Shown in pieces: positions 1 through 5,164 of a stretch of 8,270 bases of DNA (position 1 is the first letter of the stretch; every line of letters begins with the position of its first letter). The stretch lies in assembly GCA_902782985.1 (NCBI GenBank), contig CACZPC010000269.1, positions 1-8,270 of the forward strand. The letters are read 5' to 3'. Made by a program: the position numbers and the translations under genes. Source of the DNA: Oscillospiraceae bacterium. Lineage in GTDB: Bacteria > Bacillota > Clostridia > Saccharofermentanales > Saccharofermentanaceae. The notes beneath the pieces were generated by a model, which saw nothing but the letters and a program-made list of their open reading frames with translations, had not been told where the DNA came from and ran no database searches.

Positions 1-473
1 ACCCACTCATTCTTAAGTCCTCTGAAGGACGACAGGATAGCACCTCTGTAGACGGATTCCTCACATACTGCAGGGAGAAGAGCTACAACTATTATCGTAG
101 TTATATAGTTCATACTGCCATAGAGTATATCGCTGAGCTCTGCCGCCTCGGACAGCGAAGAGGGAACAACGATCTGCATGACGGATACCGATAATATCGA
201 GAAGAGATATATACCGATAAGAAATATTACGCATCCGAAGAAGTCCTTAAGAGTTATCTTCTTTATGGGAAAGACTTCCCTGATCCTTACTCCTCTTATA
301 AGACAGTAAAGTACTGACATAGCGAGCAAGATGAGCTCGGTAATTACAAGTCCGGGTATCGGCGATCGGTTCTGTAAAGGAATACAGATCAATATAAATA
401 CGGCCATGACGACGCAGAAGAATACTACGCCCATCCACGGTTTAAGTCTTTCCTGATTTGATAATCTTTCCAT
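1..473 (-). CDS. CPBP family intramembrane glutamic endopeptidase (Rce1/Abi-like), 3' end cut by window edge
   Basis: The first 157 codons are visible; the C-terminal part lies beyond position 1. The start ATG at 473-471 is preceded by a purine-rich GGGGGAGAGA site (486-477). The protein is a multi-pass membrane protein with hydrophobic stretches at about residues 16-32, 40-59, 78-103 and 121-137. The last one runs into EESVYRG (138-144), the EExxxR first catalytic motif of the CPBP (CAAX protease and bacteriocin-processing) family. In this family the Glu pair and two later conserved motifs (FxxxH and HxxxN/D) form the intramembrane active site; those later motifs are outside the window and cannot be checked. 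Bacterial members serve varied roles, including bacteriocin self-immunity and prenyl-protein-type processing, but nothing here fixes a substrate. It lies downstream of fabF on the same strand, separated by a terminator, so it is probably a separate transcription unit. Confidence 0.85.
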   Translation of the reverse strand, partial: MERLSNQERLKPWMGVVFFCVVMAVFILICIPLQNRSPIPGLVITELILLAMSVLYCLIRGVRIREVFPIKKITLKDFFGCVIFLIGIYLFSILSVSVMQIVVPSSLSEAAELSDILYGSMNYITTIIVVALLPAVCEESVYRGAILSSFRGLKNEW

Positions 474-540
474 TAAACTCTCTCCCCCGTTCTTCAATAG
501 CCGCCGATGATCCCCTGGCGGGCAATGGTAAAAGATGAAT

Positions 541-580
541 ACTGTGAATTATTTATAGAATAAAACGCCTGCAAATTCAA
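541..580 (-). promoter_or_regulatory. Candidate sigma-A promoter of the CPBP protease gene
   Basis: On the minus strand a TTGAAT -35 box (580-575) and a TATAAA -10 box (557-552) are separated by exactly 17 nt. Transcription would begin near 545, giving a leader of about 70 nt before the ATG at 473. The -35 box lies in the loop of the fabF terminator hairpin and the spacer covers its 3' arm and T-run. Box match and spacing are good, but the call rests on sequence alone. Confidence 0.45.
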
Positions 581-591
581 CTTGCAGGCGT
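561..591 (-). terminator. Rho-independent terminator of fabF
   Basis: A perfect 10-bp stem, ACGCCTGCAA (591-582) with TTGCAGGCGT (574-565), encloses a 7-nt loop. On the minus strand it is followed by TTTATTCTATAAAT. It starts 26 nt after the fabF stop codon. On the plus strand the T-run after the stem is short and no plus gene ends here, so the terminator serves fabF. Confidence 0.8.
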
Positions 592-617
592 CTTTGAACT
601 TAAGTATGTGAGGCTTA

Positions 618-1847
618 TCACAATCTCTTAAATATCAGTGTTGCGTTGTGACCGCCGAATCCCAGCGAGTTGCTCATGGCGACATCGATCTGTCTGTGCT
701 TTCCTTCGCCGAAAGTATAGTCGAGGTCGAGTTCTTCTTCCCCCTCTTGGGAGTTTCTGGTGACATGGACATAGTTATCAAGGATCGACTTGACGCATAC
801 GATCGCCTCGATCGCACCGGCACCGCCGAGGAGATGGCCGGTCATCGACTTGGTGGAGTTGATGGAGACATTCTTAGAAGCATCTCCGAGAGCGAATTTG
901 ATCGCTCTTGTCTCGTAAAGATCATTAAGATGAGTAGAAGTACCGTGAGCATTTATGTAATCGATATCGTCCGGTGTAAGTCCGGCGCAGTCGATAGCGA
1001 GCTTCATGGCCATTCCCGCACCGCTGCCGTCGGGAGCAGGGGAGGTGATGTGATAAGCATCATTCGTAACGCCGTATCCGACTACTTCCGCAAGGATATT
1101 GGCCCCGCGTTTTACCGCATGTTCGTATTCTTCAAGGATCACTACGCCCGCGCCTTCTCCGAGGACGAATCCGTCTCTGTCCTTATCGAAAGGCCTCGAT
1201 GCCGTCTCGGGATCCGGGTTGGAAGTAAGGGCGGTCAGTGCGGCAAATCCGAATACACCCGAGGGGGTAACGGCTGCTTCGGTGCCGCCTGCCACCATTA
1301 CGTCAGCTTCTCCCAGTCTTATCGTATTAAATGCTTCGCCTATGCAGTGCGTACCTGTGGCGCATGCAGTGGAGATATCCATATTCTTGCCCTTGAGGCC
1401 GAATCTGATGGAGATATTGGCGGATGCCATATTGGTAATGACCATGGGGATATACATGGGATCGACCTTTTTGTCCGTGTAGAACTTGGGGATCTCCTTC
1501 TCGTGCTTTTCCATGGCGCCGATACCGCAGCCGACGATAACACCGATCCTGTAAGGATCTTCATTCTCAAGATCGAGAGAGGACTGCTCCAGTGCCTCGG
1601 CAGTAGCTGCGACTGCATACTGTGAGAATACGCCCATTCTCTTGGCGGATTTAAAATCCATATAGTTTTTGGGATCGAAGTCCTTTACTTCTCCCGCGAG
1701 CTTTATCTTAAAGTTCGATACATCGACCTTCGTGATAGGTCCTATTCCGTTTCTGCCTTCCTTAAGACCGTTCCAGAATGTCTCAACATCATTTCCCAAG
1801 GGCGTTATCGCACCCATTCCCGTTATCACTACTCGTCTGGTTTCCAT
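618..1847 (-). CDS. fabF: Beta-ketoacyl-[acyl-carrier-protein] synthase II (FabF)
   Basis: FabF condenses malonyl-ACP with acyl-ACP in the elongation cycle of type II fatty acid synthesis, in the cytosol. The 409-residue product matches the family length (about 410). It opens with the typical RRVVITGMGAITPLG. The Cys-His-His triad is complete: Cys162 in STACATGTHCIG, His301 in NAHGTST and His338 in TGHLLGGAGA, with the conserved Lys333 in between. The C-terminal glycine-rich NSLGFGGHN (393-401) is also present. I chose ATG 1847-1845 because an AGAGG site sits 7 nt upstream and the protein then starts exactly at the family N-terminus. An in-frame ATG at 1916 would add 23 non-conserved residues. 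No other fatty-acid gene is adjacent, unlike common fabHDG-acpP-fabF clusters. A TetR regulator is divergent to it. FabB is less likely given length and motif context. Confidence 0.95.
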   Translation of the reverse strand: METRRVVITGMGAITPLGNDVETFWNGLKEGRNGIGPITKVDVSNFKIKLAGEVKDFDPKNYMDFKSAKRMGVFSQYAVAATAEALEQSSLDLENEDPYRIGVIVGCGIGAMEKHEKEIPKFYTDKKVDPMYIPMVITNMASANISIRFGLKGKNMDISTACATGTHCIGEAFNTIRLGEADVMVAGGTEAAVTPSGVFGFAALTALTSNPDPETASRPFDKDRDGFVLGEGAGVVILEEYEHAVKRGANILAEVVGYGVTNDAYHITSPAPDGSGAGMAMKLAIDCAGLTPDDIDYINAHGTSTHLNDLYETRAIKFALGDASKNVSINSTKSMTGHLLGGAGAIEAIVCVKSILDNYVHVTRNSQEGEEELDLDYTFGEGKHRQIDVAMSNSLGFGGHNATLIFKRL

Positions 1848-1900
1848 TTTTATACCTCTGCTGCTTATTTTCCGAGTATTAGTGTATTCGTAAGTATTCT

Positions 1901-1919
1901 CAGTTGGTACGGGCAACTG
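1901..1919. repeat. Short inverted repeat in the fabF leader region
   Basis: CAGTTG (1901-1906) and CAACTG (1914-1919) form 6-bp arms around a 7-nt centre. It lies 54 bp upstream of the fabF start in the shared fabF-TetR intergenic region. It could be a protein-binding half-site pair or a small hairpin in the fabF leader; it is short enough to have arisen by chance. Confidence 0.35.
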
Positions 1920-1926
1920 TTAATTG

Positions 1927-1955
1927 TTGTGTTAAATGGGATAGAATTTTAAAAT
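1927..1955 (+). promoter_or_regulatory. Candidate promoter of the TetR-family regulator gene
   Basis: TTGTGT (1927-1932) and TAAAAT (1950-1955) are spaced by 17 nt and read toward the regulator. Transcription would start near 1962, giving a leader of about 118 nt before the ATG at 2080. The -10 box is part of a perfect 14-bp palindrome (1944-1957), so TAAAAT also appears on the minus strand. The proposed start is directly followed by an 8-12-8 dyad, a usual location for an autoregulatory operator. I could not assign a convincing fabF promoter; none of the minus-strand box pairs is good. Confidence 0.4.
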
Positions 1956-1957
1956 TC
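1944..1957. repeat. Perfect 14-bp AT-rich palindrome in divergent promoter region
   Basis: GAATTTTAAAATTC reads the same on both strands. It lies between fabF and the divergent regulator gene and presents a TAAAAT box to each strand. It may be an operator, a shared promoter core, or both. It is AT-rich and might partly be chance. Confidence 0.5.
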
Positions 1958-1963
1958 ATCAAA

Positions 1964-1991
1964 TTAGGACACATCGGCGAAATTGTCCTAA
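1964..1991. promoter_or_regulatory. Putative operator: 8-12-8 inverted repeat between fabF and the TetR gene
   Basis: TTAGGACA (1964-1971) and its exact complement TGTCCTAA (1984-1991) flank a 12-bp centre. The dyad is just downstream of the candidate regulator start point and upstream of any likely fabF promoter, so a dimeric regulator bound here could affect both directions. TetR dimers commonly bind dyads in their own divergent promoter. The arms are too far apart to resemble a strong terminator and no T-run follows. Assigning it to this TetR protein is an inference from position. Confidence 0.5.
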
Positions 1992-2079
1992 AATCACCCG
2001 GATATCATGAGAACTTTCGAATACTACCGGCTTCGTTTATGGTAAGATATCGTAAGTGTGATGTTGGAGGAGACGGGAT

Positions 2080-2637
2080 ATGGCTTTGCTTACTAAAGGA
2101 GCGATAATGACGGCATTCGAAGAGATGCTGTCAGAGATGACTTTCGATAAGATCACCGTCTCGGCACTCGTTAAGAGGAGCGGTATCAGTTCCAATACAT
2201 TTTATTATCATTACAGAGATAAGTTCGAACTTCTGAATGAGTGGTTCGGTACCAAGCTTGATGTTATCCGCGAAGACAGGGTAGAGGATGAATACGTTAC
2301 CTGGCAGAGGGCCATCAAGGTCTTCTTTAAGATGTGCCACGATAATCCCAAGCTTATACATCATGTATTCGATTCGCTTTCAAGAGAGCAGCTCGAGTAT
2401 TATATCTTTGAGATCACGGATACCGTATTCTTAAGCTATGTTCGAAAGAAAGTGGCCGATCGCGACGTCCCCGACAAGACGATACGCGAGATCGCCAGAT
2501 TCTATACATATGCATTTATCGGATTCTTCCTGGAATATATCTGGAATGACATGGAAGAAGATATCGATGAGAAGGTAGATCACTTAAGCAGGCTCTTTGA
2601 TGATTTTATCGAGAGTGCGATCGCCAATATAAAATGA
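2080..2637 (+). CDS. TetR/AcrR family transcriptional regulator, DhaS-type
   Basis: This 185-residue DNA-binding regulator has the N-terminal TetR helix-turn-helix: TKGAIMTAFEEML (5-17) is helix 1, TFDKITVSALVKRSGIS (21-37) leads into helix 2 and the turn, and SSNTFYYHYRDKFELL (37-52) contains the recognition helix. The style, with FDKITV followed by NTFYYHYRDK, is that of the short DhaS-like regulators of Firmicutes. The C-terminal ligand-binding half is mostly helical and not diagnostic. The start at 2080 has a strong GGAGGAG site (2066-2072) with a 7-nt spacer. A second ATG at 2107 also has AAAGGAG upstream, but it would delete part of helix 1. The gene is divergent to fabF across a region with dyads, so autoregulation and control of fabF are plausible. 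No ligand can be inferred. Confidence 0.9.
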   Translation: MALLTKGAIMTAFEEMLSEMTFDKITVSALVKRSGISSNTFYYHYRDKFELLNEWFGTKLDVIREDRVEDEYVTWQRAIKVFFKMCHDNPKLIHHVFDSLSREQLEYYIFEITDTVFLSYVRKKVADRDVPDKTIREIARFYTYAFIGFFLEYIWNDMEEDIDEKVDHLSRLFDDFIESAIANIK

Positions 2638-2653
2638 TCTTCGTATAAATAGA

Positions 2654-2683
2654 TAACGCCGAAGAAATAACTCTTCGGCATTA
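2654..2683 (+). terminator. Probable terminator hairpin after the TetR gene
   Basis: GCCGAAGA (2658-2665) pairs perfectly with TCTTCGGC (2672-2679) around a 6-nt loop. Three more pairs (TAA with TTA) extend it outward across one mismatch. It begins 16 nt after the regulator stop codon. The downstream sequence CCTTCTTCCT is only moderately T-rich, so termination may be incomplete. It separates the regulator from the next plus-strand gene. Confidence 0.5.
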
Positions 2684-2899
2684 CCTTCTTCCTGATCTCA
2701 TCCATAATTTGCAAATACGGACGCAACCTTTCCGATTGCATCCTGATTATCGCATTCAAATTGTTAACATGTATTCAACAGACGGGGTAAATTGTAAATA
2801 ATTTTTGAATGGCATTTCGAAAGGATACGCATCATTTGATATCGCGGTATTTTGTATGTCAAAGCTTTCGTGATAAGATGTGCTCAGGGGGAATAGGTT

Positions 2900-3448
2900 A
2901 TGAACGATAAGCTTTCTGAGCGTAAGCGCACAGTGATCACGATATTTATGCTCGTGGTCCTCGGAGCCGTGATCGGCTGGATTTACGAAATGCTCTTCTA
3001 CAGGATCGATGCCGGACATTTCATCAGGCGCGGACAGGGAGGTCCGTGGCTTCCTATCTACGGATTCGGCGCACTGGGTCTGACACTGGTTACGTATAAG
3101 CGTAAGCTCAAGCCGCTTATCGTATTCATAGTTACATGTATAGGCTCGGGCATTATAGAATTCGGTACCGGCTGGGTGCTCTATAATTTCTTCGGCGGCA
3201 TGAGGCTCTGGGATTACAACACGGAGATCTGGAACTGGGGAAATATCGGAGGATATGTCTGCTTCAGGTCAGTCCTTATATTCGGTATATTCGGTGTTCT
3301 TTATGTTAAGTGGGCCGTCCCGGGATTCTTCAGGATGACGTCGAAGATGAGCAAAAAAGCACTGCTCGGCGTAGCAGTGCCGCTGGCTGTTATATTTTTC
3401 TCGGACATCATCTTTTCGTATATCTTAAAGCCGCTTCTGTTTAAGTGA
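2900..3448 (+). CDS. CmpB-family (PF06541/DUF1113) putative ABC transporter permease, small membrane protein
   Basis: The 182-residue product is a multi-pass membrane protein with hydrophobic segments at about 11-33, 51-66, 72-98, 116-141 and 154-177. It shows the family's conserved motifs in order: GWIYE (26-30), GPWLPIYG (48-55), an intramembrane Glu in IIEFGTGW (85-92) and LWDYN (103-107) followed by a glycine-containing helix. The family is labelled a putative ABC transporter permease, but no ATPase or binding protein is encoded nearby and the biochemical role is unproven. The start is supported by AGGGGGA (2886-2892) 7 nt upstream. The 262 bp before it contain no other gene and no promoter I would defend. 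Its TGA abuts the stop of the convergent diguanylate cyclase gene, and the minus-strand operon's terminator is embedded in codons for residues 151-161. Confidence 0.85.
   Translation: MNDKLSERKRTVITIFMLVVLGAVIGWIYEMLFYRIDAGHFIRRGQGGPWLPIYGFGALGLTLVTYKRKLKPLIVFIVTCIGSGIIEFGTGWVLYNFFGGMRLWDYNTEIWNWGNIGGYVCFRSVLIFGIFGVLYVKWAVPGFFRMTSKMSKKALLGVAVPLAVIFFSDIIFSYILKPLLFK
3353..3380 (-). terminator. Rho-independent terminator of the minus-strand signalling operon, inside the convergent CmpB-family gene
   Basis: Read on the minus strand, GCACTGCT (3380-3373) and AGCAGTGC (3366-3359) form a perfect 8-bp stem with a 6-nt loop, followed directly by six T residues (3358-3353). The stem begins 69 nt after the diguanylate cyclase stop codon at 3449. 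On the plus strand the hairpin is preceded by the A-run and not followed by T, so it should act only on the minus-strand transcript. It lies wholly inside the coding sequence of the plus-strand membrane protein. Confidence 0.75.
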
Positions 3449-4459
3449 TCAGTAGATGACTTTATTCCTTCCGCTCTCCTTGGCGGTATAAAGGTGTGAG
3501 TCGGCGATGCTTATATTTTCCTCGATCGACATCCTGTGATCGAATTCACGACATCCGAAGCTTAATGTGCATCGGATGATATTGCCGTCTGCGATTATAT
3601 CCGAATTCATCAGGGTGATACGGAGCTTTTCTGCCTTGGCGGCGGCTTCTTCGAGATTGGTATTCTGCATGACCATAATGAATTCTTCGCCTCCCCATCT
3701 GTAGGCGCAGTCATCGTCCGAGCATGCATCCGCGATAAGGCCTGCAGTATATGCCAGTACGTCATCGCCCGCGTTGTGGCCGTATGTATCGTTGACGCTC
3801 TTGAACTTATCGATATCACAGATGAACATCGACAGGGGTCTGTCACATCCGGGAGTCAAATATCTGCTGTACTTATGAGCGAAGTCATTATAAAAACCCA
3901 TCCTGTTCTTGAGCTTTGTGAGCCTGTCATGGAGAGAGTCCTCAAGGAAAGACTCCGACTCGAGTGCTATGCCGCAGATCAGGGCGGGGAGCGAGAGCTT
4001 ATGCACGTCATCCGTCTCGTTGAATCCCGTGCCGTCGAGCTTGTTTATGAGCTGGAATGCACCGATGAAATTCCCGTTGATGTCGGCTACCGGCATTACG
4101 AGTATCGACCGGGTAACATACCCCGTCTGCTTATCGACGGCGCTGTTGAAGTCCGGATCCGAATACGGGTCATTTGTCACCACGACTTTGCCAAGCCTTA
4201 AAGCCTTCCCCACAAGGCCGCTGTTATCGGGGATCACGATCTTATCGACACCTGTTGCGGATGTGGTCCATAACTGTCTTCTTCTCCTGTCCCATTTCCA
4301 GAAGCTTCCGCGGTCCGCGCCGACGATCGATTTACCGAGTTCCGTCAGATCGGAGAACAGAGAAGCATGATCGTTTTCCTTGGTCGAACACATCTCGCGG
4401 TAGAGCTTTTCGCTTGTAGCATATATGGAATCAAGTATACTGTCGGCATCTTTGTTCAT
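3449..4459 (-). CDS. GAF-GGDEF diguanylate cyclase
   Basis: This cytosolic enzyme (336 residues, no membrane segment) should make c-di-GMP from two GTP. An N-terminal GAF domain (about 33-172) is followed by HDRLTKLKNR (177-186), the usual opening of a GGDEF domain. The catalytic domain has the metal Asp215 in CDIDKFKSVND, the active GGEEF loop (256-260) and a closing AKESGRNKV. The canonical RxxD inhibitory site is absent: the position nine residues before GGEEF is Ser247, although Asp250 is present. The GAF domain resembles cyclic-nucleotide PDE/cyclase GAF domains, with FNSAVDKQTGYVTRS (104-118) and an NKFDE-like pattern (Asn139-Lys140, Phe146, Asp150-Asp151). Its ATG overlaps the stop of the upstream hydrolase gene by 4 nt (ATGA), with GGAGG (4471-4467) 7 nt upstream, so translation is probably coupled. 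It is the last gene of the operon. Confidence 0.93.
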   Translation of the reverse strand: MNKDADSILDSIYATSEKLYREMCSTKENDHASLFSDLTELGKSIVGADRGSFWKWDRRRRQLWTTSATGVDKIVIPDNSGLVGKALRLGKVVVTNDPYSDPDFNSAVDKQTGYVTRSILVMPVADINGNFIGAFQLINKLDGTGFNETDDVHKLSLPALICGIALESESFLEDSLHDRLTKLKNRMGFYNDFAHKYSRYLTPGCDRPLSMFICDIDKFKSVNDTYGHNAGDDVLAYTAGLIADACSDDDCAYRWGGEEFIMVMQNTNLEEAAAKAEKLRITLMNSDIIADGNIIRCTLSFGCREFDHRMSIEENISIADSHLYTAKESGRNKVIY

Positions 4460-5163
4460 ATGAAATCCTCCGTGTCTAAGAGCGGTGCGGGTGTGGCTCC
4501 GGTATCAGAAGCGATCTTCATGATCTCATCCTCGTTGTCCATATGCATCAGAAAGATACTGATCCCTTCTGACGTGAGTCTCTTCAAAGTGTCCCTTATA
4601 TCGCCGATATACATATGAACAGCCGATCGGTAGGCTGCAGCTTCCGTATAGAGCTGATCTCCGGGTTTCAGATAGGGGATAAACGGATCGAGCGAAACGG
4701 AATCCCCGGTATAGACCAGGTCACATCCGCTGCCCTTGAGGTAATATCCGAAGCACCTGCCTTCCAGTGAAGGCGCGTGAGTTGTCGGGATCACGGCTTT
4801 TATAATGTCGAGCCCGGAATCGGATGCGGTAACGAGCTTATACCAGTCATCCTCGCAGCCGTCCAGGCGTGACAGCGCGAAATGCATATCCTCCATCACC
4901 TCGGAGGACGGAGCTATTACCGTCACCGGTATGTGGCCGATGAAATATTCATAATCGATCAGCATCGCAATGCCGCTTATGTGGTCGCTGTGAGTGTGAG
5001 TGATAAGGATCTTTATGGCGGAGAATCGTGACAGATCGAGTTTTTTGAGCTTAACGAAAGCGGACATGGGGCAGTCTATCAGGATCAGCTCGTCTCCGCA
5101 TACCATGAGAGCACTGTTATGCTCATCGCTGAATGCCGAACCTCGTCCGAGAAACCTAAGCAT
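4456..5163 (-). CDS. Metallo-beta-lactamase-fold hydrolase, RNase Z/class II phosphodiesterase-like
   Basis: The 235-residue soluble protein begins MLRFLGRGSAFSDEHNSALM, like the first strands of RNase Z-type MBL proteins. It has the di-metal site: HTHSDH (His56, His58, Asp60, His61), His129 in TTHAPS, Asp154 in YTGDS and His207 in LMHMDNE. LYTEAAAY (171-178) resembles the HEAT-like segment of RNase Z relatives. Metals are expected to be Zn or similar. Such enzymes cleave phosphodiester bonds in tRNA precursors or cyclic nucleotides, but many relatives act on other substrates. It is shorter than typical RNase Z (about 300) and I see no clear exosite insertion, so a housekeeping tRNase role is unlikely. 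Location between an adenylate cyclase and a diguanylate cyclase suggests a nucleotide substrate. The start lies 1 nt after the cyclase stop and has a GGGGAGG site (5174-5168). Confidence 0.85.
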   Translation of the reverse strand: MLRFLGRGSAFSDEHNSALMVCGDELILIDCPMSAFVKLKKLDLSRFSAIKILITHTHSDHISGIAMLIDYEYFIGHIPVTVIAPSSEVMEDMHFALSRLDGCEDDWYKLVTASDSGLDIIKAVIPTTHAPSLEGRCFGYYLKGSGCDLVYTGDSVSLDPFIPYLKPGDQLYTEAAAYRSAVHMYIGDIRDTLKRLTSEGISIFLMHMDNEDEIMKIASDTGATPAPLLDTEDFI

Positions 5164-5164
5164 A

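Noticed and set aside
501..521. CCGCC/GGCGG hairpin in the protease gene leader as a possible riboswitch or attenuator
   Set aside because: Only 5 bp with an 11-nt loop and no alternative pairing or T-run; too weak to call.
648..1625. Long 325-codon open frame on the plus strand, antisense to fabF
   Set aside because: It is fully contained in fabF, has no ribosome site of note and its translation resembles no protein family; it reflects the codon bias of the real gene.
1848..1916. Longer fabF start at ATG 1916 adding 23 residues
   Set aside because: The added residues are not conserved in FabF, no good ribosome site precedes it, and ATG 1847 has AGAGG 7 nt upstream at the family N-terminus.
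2107..2109. Alternative start of the TetR regulator
   Set aside because: It has a fair AAAGGAG site but would remove part of helix 1 (TKGAIMTAF), which fits the family; the start at 2080 has a stronger site.
2852..2879. Candidate promoter TTGTAT-N16-TAAGAT for the CmpB-family gene
   Set aside because: Transcription would start almost on the ribosome site at 2886, leaving a leader of about 15 nt; other pairs in the region are no better.
4456..5163. Housekeeping RNase Z (rnz) assignment for the MBL-fold protein
   Set aside because: It is short for RNase Z, I see no clear exosite insertion, and the gene sits inside a signalling operon; a symbol would overstate the evidence.
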